Both the position numbers and the translations under genes were made by a program. The notes under the pieces were generated by a model, which saw only the letters and a list, made by a program, of their open reading frames with translations, did not search any database and had not been told where the DNA came from. 64,000 nucleotides of DNA from NCBI GenBank assembly GCA_963708715.1, contig CAVPSU010000001.1, positions 1,302,001 to 1,366,000 of the forward strand, given 5' to 3'. The stretch comes from DAIOEK01 sp963708715 (GTDB lineage Bacteria > Chloroflexota > Anaerolineae > Anaerolineales > Anaerolineaceae). Below are positions 1 through 7,305 of the stretch, piece after piece (within the stretch, counting starts at the first letter, position 1; each line of letters opens with the position of its first letter).

Positions 1-721
1 CGCAGATCACCACGGGAGTTCCAGGATTAAGACCGGTAATTTTCGCCGCCTGTTCGGTAACCTCACCGATGACATCGGTGCAGGGGAACGCTTTCGGTAA
101 TTTTTCCATGGGGATCCCGAGCCGATCACAGACATCCTGAGACCATTGTTTCTTGACCGGATCGAACAGGAAATAGACTGACGCACCAACATAGTCGATC
201 GCCATCTTGCCGGTCAGTTTGAACAGGATGTATTCCTTGCAATCCATCAAACAAGCCGTTCGGTTCCAGATTTCCGGACGTTCTTCCTTTAACCACAGAA
301 TCTTTGGGATGCTGTCTTTTGCGGTTGGAATGTTACCCGTATGTTGGTACAAGAATGAGGGGTTGTCTCCCATTAAGACTCGATCAGCCTGGCGGACACT
401 GCGCAGATCGAGCCAGCTCATCATCGGCATCAGCGGTGTGCCTTTGTCGTCAACCGGTAGGGTATTCCACATCTGGGCGGATACTCCCACTCCCAGGATC
501 TCATCCGGGTCGATGCCAGAATCTTGTATCACTTTGCGGGTAGTTGCAGCAACCGCCATCCAAAGTTCGTCCGGGTCCTGCTCCACCCATTCAGGGTTGG
601 GGTAGGAAATCTCGTAAGCCTGATATGCCGAGAAGAGCACTTTACCGCGCAGGTCGCATAGAACAGCTTTGTCCCCGCCCGTGCCGGTGTCATGCGCCAG
701 GATGTATTTTTTTTCAGCCAT
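1..721 (-). CDS. FGGY-family carbohydrate kinase, N-terminal part (runs off left edge)
   Basis: The first 240 residues are visible, starting at the ATG on the complement of 719-721. The protein opens with YILAHDTGTGGDKAVL, the phosphate-1 loop of the ASKHA/FGGY kinases (glycerol, xylulose, gluconate kinases), and continues with the WVEQDPDELW and GVGVSAQMWNTLPVD segments typical of xylulokinase-like members. Such enzymes transfer phosphate from ATP to a sugar or polyol in the cytosol. The C-terminal half, which holds the ATPase domain, lies outside the window, so the substrate cannot be judged. The start is 3 bp past the stop of the aminotransferase gene, so the two are almost certainly co-transcribed. 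It is the last visible gene of the GntR-headed cluster. Confidence 0.85.
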   Translation of the reverse strand, partial: MAEKKYILAHDTGTGGDKAVLCDLRGKVLFSAYQAYEISYPNPEWVEQDPDELWMAVAATTRKVIQDSGIDPDEILGVGVSAQMWNTLPVDDKGTPLMPMMSWLDLRSVRQADRVLMGDNPSFLYQHTGNIPTAKDSIPKILWLKEERPEIWNRTACLMDCKEYILFKLTGKMAIDYVGASVYFLFDPVKKQWSQDVCDRLGIPMEKLPKAFPCTDVIGEVTEQAAKITGLNPGTPVVIC

Positions 722-724
722 ATC

Positions 725-1825
725 TTACCGGTCCAATACTTCGGCAACATACTCCTGGAAAAGGCGAAGGAATAACTTATCCTGGTCGGGAGTGCCAATG
801 GTGATCCGGATAAACCCTTTTTCCATATGATGCCCACCCATGGGGCGAATATAGATCCCTTTTGCCGACATCGCGTCACGGATCTCTTCCGAACCTTTTC
901 CCAATACATGGGCGTCAATCAAAACGAAATTTCCTTCAGATGGATAGGCTTTGAATCCTTCCATCTTGTTGATTTCAGCGAAAATGTAATTTCTGCCGTC
1001 AATGATCGTCTGTCGTTTGCGTTGCTGGTCTTCCTCGTCATCCAATTCAGCCAGAGCGGCGGCGATTCCCAGCAGGCTCACATTCCAGGGAAAACGGACC
1101 CGGTTGAAATACGTGGCAACCTTGGGATCGCACAAAATATACCCGATCCGACAGCCTGCCAGACCGAATGCCTTCGAGAATGTCCGATTCACCATCAGGT
1201 GCGGGTATTTTTTGATCCAGCCAGCTTTGGTCTCAACCCTATCTTCCAATTCGTAGTATGCCTCATCCAAAAACAATGGGATGCCCAACTCAACCAGTGT
1301 CGTCAAGTCTTCGTCTTTGATACGGTTACCGGTAGGATTATTGGGCGAACAAATAAAGATCAGTTTAGTCTTAGGCGTGACAGCTTTCAAAATAGCTGGC
1401 ATGTCCCAGTAGAATTCTTTGGTAAATAGCACCTGAACAGGGGTTGCCCCGGTCACTTTGGTACGAGATTCATACATTGGGAAAGTCGGAACCGGGATCA
1501 GAACTTCATCTCCCGGACCTGCGAATGTATGGATCACGAAATTAATGACATCAGTCGATCCATTTCCAAGTACAACATGATCTGCTGTTAATCCTGCCCG
1601 TTCGCCTAATTTTGCACGTAAAACCGGCCCTGAACCTGGGTAAAGATTGCCCAACTTTGCTGCAGCCATGATCGCATCCAACACGTTTGCGCTGGGAGCC
1701 AATAAGTTTTCATTGGACATCATACGTATTATTTCCGGGTGATCCCAGGCGACATCCATGTGCTTGTCACTATATGGTTCTGCCGTGAGCACCCATGGAT
1801 TAATAAATTCAACAGGCGATTTCAT
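725..1825 (-). CDS. HisC-like PLP aminotransferase (fold type I)
   Basis: A 366-residue class I/II aminotransferase related to histidinol-phosphate aminotransferase and threonine-phosphate decarboxylase. Visible landmarks are the substrate-side SNEN motif near residue 40, SPNNPTG in the middle, LDEAYYEL, and the PLP-lysine segment FSKAFGLAGCRIGY. It would exchange an amino group between glutamate or another donor and a keto substrate in the cytosol. No his genes lie nearby, and its place between an FGGY kinase (3 bp downstream) and a nucleotidyltransferase-like gene suggests a catabolic or salvage role, not histidine synthesis; this is inference. The ATG at 1825 is preferred over the upstream TTG because AGGAG sits 6 nt before it. 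Confidence 0.85.
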   Translation of the reverse strand: MKSPVEFINPWVLTAEPYSDKHMDVAWDHPEIIRMMSNENLLAPSANVLDAIMAAAKLGNLYPGSGPVLRAKLGERAGLTADHVVLGNGSTDVINFVIHTFAGPGDEVLIPVPTFPMYESRTKVTGATPVQVLFTKEFYWDMPAILKAVTPKTKLIFICSPNNPTGNRIKDEDLTTLVELGIPLFLDEAYYELEDRVETKAGWIKKYPHLMVNRTFSKAFGLAGCRIGYILCDPKVATYFNRVRFPWNVSLLGIAAALAELDDEEDQQRKRQTIIDGRNYIFAEINKMEGFKAYPSEGNFVLIDAHVLGKGSEEIRDAMSAKGIYIRPMGGHHMEKGFIRITIGTPDQDKLFLRLFQEYVAEVLDR

Positions 1826-1867
1826 ACACAACTCCTTGATGATGTTGATTCGGTCATCTGACCGGAA

Positions 1868-2647
1868 TTAACGGGATAGTTCCTCTACATCCTTGTACCA
1901 TTTCATCTTGTCCCCGATGGCGGAACGGGCTTTCCATTTCAATGATTTTGGGGTCGAATCGATTCTTTGCCGAAGCTCGTTAAGCCTTCCAAGCACGATC
2001 CTGCGATCTTCTTCGGTCAGATCAGAATACATGGTGAGTCGATCTCCCACCACCTTGAAGTTCATCGTGACGGTTCTCCACCAACCCCAGTCATTGCATA
2101 CAGTCTGGGTGATCACCTTTGCATTGACAGTCTCGGCGTCCACGTCACCGATGGGGTGTTCACGTAACAACATCACCGTATCGATGATGTCCTTCTCATT
2201 GATCTGGACAATCTGCATCTTCTCCAAAAGCAATTCCGCCAGGGGGAGGGTGATCTCTTCTTTTTCAAGACGGCCAACAAAATTAATGTTGTGGCAAAAA
2301 TCGAGCGTATTGTAGAAGACATCGATGTGGCGACCAAATTTTGGATCGTGGAAGATCATCCTGGTATCCCCAAATAATTGGGTGACCTGCTTATCCTCTT
2401 CATACCCCAATTCGGTTAGAACCCGGATGATATCCTTAAAATACTTTGGATAAGACGCGAAATCAAAATCGGTAAACTTCCGACCCAGTTTATCCTGAAT
2501 ATAACCAAATTCTGGGCAATGTGTCCGGAAAGCTAGTGCACCGATCAGCCTCATGACGATGTGTTTATATGGCTCGTCGTGGATTGCGTCCAGAATTCGG
2601 GTTCTCTCTGTATAAAAATCTTCGATGATCACACCGTATTTACCCAT
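1868..2647 (-). CDS. Nucleotidyltransferase-like protein of unknown role
   Basis: A 259-residue soluble protein. Residues around 35-55 contain a block ending in KFTDFDFASY that resembles the DxD metal site of the nucleotidyltransferase superfamily (AbiEii/MNT type), and FGDTRMIFHD and RHIDVFY follow as further acidic strands. I do not recognise a characterised homologue, so transfer of a nucleotide to a small molecule or protein is only a possibility. The ATG at 2647 is chosen because GGGAGG lies 6 nt upstream; in-frame GTG and TTG codons just before it are too close to that site. It follows the broken metallophosphoesterase by 15 bp and precedes the aminotransferase by about 42 bp, which indicates one operon. 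Confidence 0.6.
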   Translation of the reverse strand: MGKYGVIIEDFYTERTRILDAIHDEPYKHIVMRLIGALAFRTHCPEFGYIQDKLGRKFTDFDFASYPKYFKDIIRVLTELGYEEDKQVTQLFGDTRMIFHDPKFGRHIDVFYNTLDFCHNINFVGRLEKEEITLPLAELLLEKMQIVQINEKDIIDTVMLLREHPIGDVDAETVNAKVITQTVCNDWGWWRTVTMNFKVVGDRLTMYSDLTEEDRRIVLGRLNELRQRIDSTPKSLKWKARSAIGDKMKWYKDVEELSR

Positions 2648-2662
2648 CACCAACCTCCCAGT

Positions 2663-3644
2663 CTATCCGGATATCATTAAGTGGCCTTTTACTTTATTGC
2701 CTTCAAGATTGATGATGGCCGCTTTCATTATTGCCTCTGCATATTCGCTTCCTGCATTGATCGCAAGTGTCCGTCCAATATGAACGTGACCGGGCGATTC
2801 ATGAATATGCCCATGCAGGGATAGCATGGGTTGAACCGAACTCGATCCAACTCTTGACCGCCTGAGATCCGGCAGCCTTCATTACAACCTGACCACCTTC
2901 GGTGATGATCTTCAGATTCTTATCCAATTCAGGGCAGGTATCCAACCCGGATTGGTAAGGTGGCACGTGCAACACAGCAATCGTGGATTCGGGGTGTTGA
3001 ATCAACCCTGTCAATGAGGCTAGCTTCGCCTCCAGATCAGGCTCTTCCAGATCACGGGCGCATTTCCAGGGTGTCATGTTCGCCGATGAGCATCCGACTA
3101 TTTCATATCCGCCTTCAATCTCAAAATGGGTCATGTCAGGGTTGCGGATATGCTTGAATTCAGCGATCGCTTCATCTATGGATGACAGGTCGTCATTCCC
3201 TGCCATAAAATACAATGTCATATTCTGAGGTACCAGTTTTTCTTCTGCGAGCGCCATCCATTCTCGGACACGCTGGCACATCTCATGTTCAAACCGGATC
3301 GCCATCTTTTCCGGGTTGTTTTCCAATTCATTTGCTTCATCTTTTTCCAGGAGGATGGGATAAAAGCCTACATTCGAAATATCCTTTTTGGTCTTTTCCA
3401 GTTCTTCTGGCGAGATGGAACAATACTCTTTTCCAAACAAATAGCTTTGATACAGCCCTTTCCCCTGGTGGATCATGGGGATCATTGCTTTTCCAGTAAC
3501 ATCTCCTCCTACGATCAGGATGTTCGCTTTATATTGAAGCGCGGCAGAAAGGAATTTACGAAACACAATATCTGAACCATGAAAATCAGATCCATATAGA
3601 ACACGGGTCAATTTTGAAGAAGTAAATAAGTTTGCCAGTTTCAT
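2663..3644 (-). pseudogene. Calcineurin-like metallophosphoesterase, frameshifted near the C-terminus
   Basis: The reading frame starts at ATG 3644 (GGAGACCG just upstream) and shows YGSDFHGSD, GGDVTGK and AGNDD, the first metal-binding motifs of the calcineurin-like phosphoesterase fold. In that frame it ends at 2799 after WIEFGSTHAIPAWAYS. Dropping one base near 2836-2838 joins it to another frame that reads WIEFVQPMLSLHGHIHES and continues to a TAG at 2663. HGHIHES is the conserved GHxH metal motif that the first frame lacks. With the shift removed the protein would be about 326 residues. Either the gene is recently broken or the window has a one-base error. The role would be hydrolysis of a phosphoester; substrate unknown. 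Confidence 0.8.
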
Positions 3645-3660
3645 TCGGTCTCCAGTAAAA

Positions 3661-3730
3661 GGGCTCCCTGGAAGGTTCCGGGAGGGATCCGGAACCTTCT
3701 TTGGGATGTTGAGTACAATGACAGGGAGCC
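3661..3730 (-). repeat. Nested inverted repeats between permease and phosphoesterase genes
   Basis: An inner stem GAAGGTTCCGG (3671-3681) pairs with CCGGAACCTTC (3689-3699), and an outer stem GGCTCCCTG (3662-3670) pairs with CAGGGAGCC (3722-3730). Together they fold into a two-tier hairpin in the 100-bp gap of the operon. On the minus strand the outer stem is followed by CTTTTACT, a weak U-tract, so it may act as a partial terminator or as an RNA-stability element that separates permease from enzyme expression. Confidence 0.6.
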
Positions 3731-3744
3731 TGAAGTAGTAACTA

Positions 3745-5364
3745 CTATACGGGTGGGATATTCTGGAAGGTCCAGTTAATATCAATACCTTCCTGTTTCA
3801 TACGATACCAGCGGGCAATATAGAAGACGAGTAAGCCGGAAGCGATGAAACCGATCAGGGTACCGATAGTTCCTGTTCCGATCCGTCCGCCTACCGCTGG
3901 ATACAAGAACGACGCAATGATCATCCAGAGCAGGTAGACCATGGTAATGGAACCAACAATGGTGATCACGGGCACCTTGCCAATCTTTCGTTTCACAAAG
4001 GCGCTGGCATTCTCAAAGAGATCAGGCTTGGTGAATGGGAAGATCGTGATGGCAAAAACCGGAACAAGCTGGGTACAGACCGCGAAGAACACGAAGTTAA
4101 GCTGAGCACCCATAACACCACCGGTAGCAGCGTCTATGACACCGACCTCCGCGATCAACGCAATGATCAGGATGGCTACGATTGGGCTGTGCAGGGTCGG
4201 GTGAATGTAGCAGACCTTCTCCGGGATTAGACGGTCAAACGACCAGGCAAAGATGATCCGGCTGCAGTAGAAGAAGTACGTTTGAGCCAGATTAATGGTC
4301 AGGTACAACCAGGCGATAGCCACGATCCAGATGAACAGGATATTGGGTTTGAGAATCGCTGCGTAGAATGTGATCCACGGCATGGGATTGGCGTCAGCGA
4401 CACCCGAATTGCTCAGGAAGCTTTCAGCCGCTATCCACTCCAGGGGGACCAATCGCTGCAGAAGCAGGGTCGCCACAACGAAGATCGCCCAGGTAACAAT
4501 GAGGGATGACCATGAACCAGCCAATAAGGTTTTCTCAGCCTGTTTTACTTCACCCGCGAAGAAGGTTGGGATGTAGTAACCGTAGAAGATCCAGAAACCC
4601 ATGATCAAACCAGCCAGTGTCATCATGGCTACATTCGGGTTGATCACCATCCCATTGGACTTCGCCAGTTCTATCCGTGCGTCGTAACTACCCGCACCCA
4701 TGAACTGATCCCAGGCAGCGGGGAAGGCATCTGCTTTGGCAGAGCCGAGCTGGAAGTAGATGATGATCCAGGCCAGGATGCCGAGGAAGAAACCGACTTC
4801 CAAAAAGCGTAAGATGGTACGAGTCGGCAGGATCATCAAAAAGAACGTGATCAGGGTGCAGATCGTACCGATCAGGATGATGCCGCCTTTTGTGGATGCG
4901 TAGGCAGCGAAATCGAGGAAGCCCTGGTTTCCGAGCACAATGCCCATGGTTCGGAAGAGCACTGGAATACCGGTCTTAGGTATCCAGGCTATCAAGGATC
5001 CGGCGACCATGGCACTAAAGATCACCAGAGTCCAGCTTGCCGCAAAGGCAAGTGGGGCGCTTAGAGTTCGGCTGGCCATTGTGTAATCTGCCGCAGATCG
5101 GGGCATGGTGGCTCCGATGACAGAATAGGTATAGGCATGAAACAGGCAGAAAATCATTGCTACAGTTAGTACACCGATGATGGAACTACCGGGCCAAACA
5201 CCAGCGACCCAGGAGAACGGAATTAAGCCTGAAGATGAGAGCGAGATGCAGTGAACGCCAAATACCATTGCGCCGAAAACACCAATTGTTCTGACCAGAC
5301 CAGAGCTCTTTCGCGCATAGAGTTTTTTGTCCCCAACACCAGTGGGGGCAACCATATCAGCCAT
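3745..5364 (-). CDS. APC-superfamily amino acid permease
   Basis: A 539-residue integral membrane protein with about twelve hydrophobic segments, beginning near residue 27 (GVFGAMVFGVHCISLSSSG), in the pattern of amino acid/polyamine/organocation transporters. It would import an amino acid, amine or related compound with a cation. AAGGAGG lies 7 nt before ATG 5364. It is the first structural gene after the GntR regulator (104-bp gap with a quasi-palindrome) and is followed by the phosphoesterase, nucleotidyltransferase-like, aminotransferase and kinase genes, so it probably supplies the substrate of that cluster. The substrate itself cannot be read from the sequence. Confidence 0.85.
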   Translation of the reverse strand: MADMVAPTGVGDKKLYARKSSGLVRTIGVFGAMVFGVHCISLSSSGLIPFSWVAGVWPGSSIIGVLTVAMIFCLFHAYTYSVIGATMPRSAADYTMASRTLSAPLAFAASWTLVIFSAMVAGSLIAWIPKTGIPVLFRTMGIVLGNQGFLDFAAYASTKGGIILIGTICTLITFFLMILPTRTILRFLEVGFFLGILAWIIIYFQLGSAKADAFPAAWDQFMGAGSYDARIELAKSNGMVINPNVAMMTLAGLIMGFWIFYGYYIPTFFAGEVKQAEKTLLAGSWSSLIVTWAIFVVATLLLQRLVPLEWIAAESFLSNSGVADANPMPWITFYAAILKPNILFIWIVAIAWLYLTINLAQTYFFYCSRIIFAWSFDRLIPEKVCYIHPTLHSPIVAILIIALIAEVGVIDAATGGVMGAQLNFVFFAVCTQLVPVFAITIFPFTKPDLFENASAFVKRKIGKVPVITIVGSITMVYLLWMIIASFLYPAVGGRIGTGTIGTLIGFIASGLLVFYIARWYRMKQEGIDINWTFQNIPPV

Positions 5365-5408
5365 TTTGTTTCCTCCTTGTGTAGTTGATAAAAGAATGAC
5401 CTGATGAT

Positions 5409-5429
5409 AAATACTGAATTTCGGTATTT
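5409..5429. promoter_or_regulatory. 21-bp quasi-palindrome upstream of the permease, possible operator
   Basis: AAATAC (5409-5414) mirrors GTATTT (5424-5429), and the centre GAAtTTC is also symmetrical, with one mismatched pair. It lies 45 bp before the permease start. There is no U-run on the minus side, so an operator is more likely than a terminator. GntR/HutC proteins bind palindromes of about this size; binding here is inference. Confidence 0.4.
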
Positions 5430-5468
5430 GTGATTTGTTCCTCCTTATCCGGATTCATTCCATTTCAA

Positions 5469-6197
5469 TCACACCAGATTCACATCGGTGTGTATCCGGG
5501 CGTAGTCGCTTCGCAGGAAATCTTGCGCGAATACGACCGGTTTGCCAGTTTCCCGGCTGTAAATGATACGCGTCAGCATCAACAACGGGAAACTTTCATC
5601 CACCCGCAACTGTCGGGCAACGATATCAGACGCAAGAACTGCTTCAACCGTCTGGGATATCCGTTGTGGCTGCGCTTTGTACACCGTGATCAAGAGGTCA
5701 ACTATCGAACTTTTTTCCAGATCCCATTCCTGGATATCGGGAAAAAGGTCACAGGGAAAGAAAACGCGTTCCAGAATAATTGGAACGCGATTGGCATGTC
5801 TGAGGATCGCTACTCGAATAATGGGTGCGCCGATCTCAATTTGAAGGGTCTCAGCCAACCTTCGGCTGGCGACAATCTCTTCCATGTCCAGCAATTGACT
5901 GGACGTGGATATATTCCGGGATTGCATTGCCTGGACGTAATTTAGCATTTCATGCGATTCGTAGGTGACCTTTGGTTTCGCCACATACGTACCAGAGCCA
6001 TGCCGTCGATCCAACAGTCCTTCGTTGACCAACTCTGTCATCGCCTTTCGGACGGTCATCCGACTTACACCCAGCTCGTCACTGAACTCGCGTTCCGAAC
6101 GCAACTTATCTTCAGGTTTCAATTTGCCGGTCAGGATCAGATCGGCAATATATTCCTGAATTCGAACATACAAAGGTTTGTTGATCACTTCGGACAT
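5469..6197 (-). CDS. GntR family regulator, HutC subfamily (UTRA domain)
   Basis: A 242-residue regulator. Residues about 1-72 form a winged helix with SEREFSDELGVSRMTVRKA, followed by the RHGSGTYVAKP wing that is standard in GntR proteins. Residues about 90-235 fit a UTRA effector-binding domain (PIIRVAILRHANRVPIILERVFFP region). HutC-type regulators usually repress a neighbouring catabolic operon until they bind a small ligand. Here it heads the minus-strand cluster permease to FGGY kinase. Two exact copies of a 17-bp sequence upstream (6243 and 6412), plus AAGTGGTA beside the start codon, are good candidates for its own operators. No strong Shine-Dalgarno is visible; AAGTGG overlaps the expected position. 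Confidence 0.9.
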   Translation of the reverse strand: MSEVINKPLYVRIQEYIADLILTGKLKPEDKLRSEREFSDELGVSRMTVRKAMTELVNEGLLDRRHGSGTYVAKPKVTYESHEMLNYVQAMQSRNISTSSQLLDMEEIVASRRLAETLQIEIGAPIIRVAILRHANRVPIILERVFFPCDLFPDIQEWDLEKSSIVDLLITVYKAQPQRISQTVEAVLASDIVARQLRVDESFPLLMLTRIIYSRETGKPVVFAQDFLRSDYARIHTDVNLV

Positions 6198-6242
6198 TTA
6201 CCACTTACCGCAAGATGTTAAGATTTTGTCGTACAACCTATA

Positions 6243-6259
6243 AAGTGGTATATGGTATA
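6243..6259. promoter_or_regulatory. 17-bp direct repeat, copy 1 (candidate GntR operator)
   Basis: AAGTGGTATATGGTATA, 46 bp upstream of the gntR start codon. It is identical to the copy at 6412-6428. The first eight bases also occur on the minus strand next to the gntR start (6199-6206). Confidence 0.5.
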
Positions 6260-6411
6260 GCTGATCTAAATCAACCAATAATGCGCATTATCTTCATTAA
6301 ACCGGGGATTTTACTGCTGCTATATAGGTATTATAGTGAGTATTTTTCGGATTGCAATAGGTTTTCATTCAGGAATATCAAATTTCGCCAAATTCATGCG
6401 ATTCTCGCCAT

Positions 6412-6428
6412 AAGTGGTATATGGTATA
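6412..6428. promoter_or_regulatory. 17-bp direct repeat, copy 2 (candidate GntR operator)
   Basis: Exact second copy of AAGTGGTATATGGTATA, 169 bp from the first. The two bracket an AT-rich non-coding stretch (6260-6411) that must hold the gntR promoter. Same-orientation copies at that spacing would allow DNA looping. Confidence 0.5.
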
Positions 6429-6452
6429 TCCTGCCAGGATAGAATCAAAAAT

Positions 6453-6477
6453 AATAGCGCCTCATTCGGGCGCTATT
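6453..6477 (-). terminator. Intrinsic terminator after surE
   Basis: AATAGCGCC (6453-6461) pairs with GGCGCTATT (6469-6477) around a 7-nt loop. Read on the minus strand the stem is followed by ATTTTTGATTC, a U-rich tail. It lies 20 bp past the surE stop. Confidence 0.85.
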
Positions 6478-6496
6478 CTCCAAGTTACCCGATCCG

Positions 6497-7264
6497 TTAT
6501 GACCATTGCCAGGATTGCAGAGTCTCCATAATTTGATAGGCAGTCAAATCCAATTGAATTGGTGTGATCGACACGTACCCATCCTTGAGCGCACCATAAT
6601 CCGTGCCATCCTCTTTCATGCCGGTTGGACTCTCGCCCCCGATCCAGTAATACGGTCTGCCACGCGGATCCTGGCGCCTAACCAGTTCATCCCGATAGAT
6701 CCGTAAACCTGTCCGTGTGATTTGGTATCCTTTTATCTCCTCAAATGGCAGATAGGGGACATTTACGTTTAAAACAATTTCGGACGCGAATCCGTGCTTG
6801 ATCCATTTCTCGACTACTAATGCCGCCACTCTTGTGGAGGATGAGTAATCAATATTGGTTTGTATTTCCTCAGGGCGATCCAACGAGACAGCTATACCCT
6901 GTATCCCGGAGATGGCTGCCTCCATGGCAGCGGTCACCGTCCCGGAGTAGGTCACGTCGTGACCAATATTTGCATTCGGATTGATCCCGGATACAACCAG
7001 GTCGATCTTCTCGGGGATAAAACCCAATACCGCCAGTGCCACACAATCGGAAGGTGCTCCGTCAGTACAAAATGCAGGAGACCCATCCTCCAGACAGGTT
7101 TCCCGAACTCGCAAAGGTCGATCCAGGGTTTTGACATGCCCTGAGACACTCCAGTTCCGGTCTGGCGCCAGGATGGTTATTTTTCCAAATGGTCTCATAG
7201 CGGATGCAAGGGCTAACAATCCGGGAGCGCTGACCCCGTCATCGTTTGTAACCAAAATATGCAT
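6497..7264 (-). CDS. surE: 5'/3'-nucleotidase SurE (copy 1)
   Basis: A 255-residue member of the SurE family, which dephosphorylates nucleoside monophosphates and short polyphosphates with a divalent metal. The N-terminal VTNDDGVSAPGLLALA carries the metal-binding Asp pair, DRNWSVSGH the Ser/Asn pocket, and VSGINPNANIGHDVTYSGT the second metal ligand and glycine-rich loop. Length is normal. It sits 41 bp downstream of secA on the same strand, ends in a clear terminator, and so is probably transcribed with secA. A second, divergent SurE is encoded at 30082-30900. Confidence 0.93.
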   Translation of the reverse strand: MHILVTNDDGVSAPGLLALASAMRPFGKITILAPDRNWSVSGHVKTLDRPLRVRETCLEDGSPAFCTDGAPSDCVALAVLGFIPEKIDLVVSGINPNANIGHDVTYSGTVTAAMEAAISGIQGIAVSLDRPEEIQTNIDYSSSTRVAALVVEKWIKHGFASEIVLNVNVPYLPFEEIKGYQITRTGLRIYRDELVRRQDPRGRPYYWIGGESPTGMKEDGTDYGALKDGYVSITPIQLDLTAYQIMETLQSWQWS

Positions 7265-7305
7265 GATTAGCTTCTTTCAGATCCATGATTCGTAATTGCA
7301 CGAAG

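Noticed and set aside
725..1825. True histidinol-phosphate aminotransferase of histidine biosynthesis
   Set aside because: No other his gene is present and the gene is locked between catabolic-looking genes. HisC-like is the safest call.
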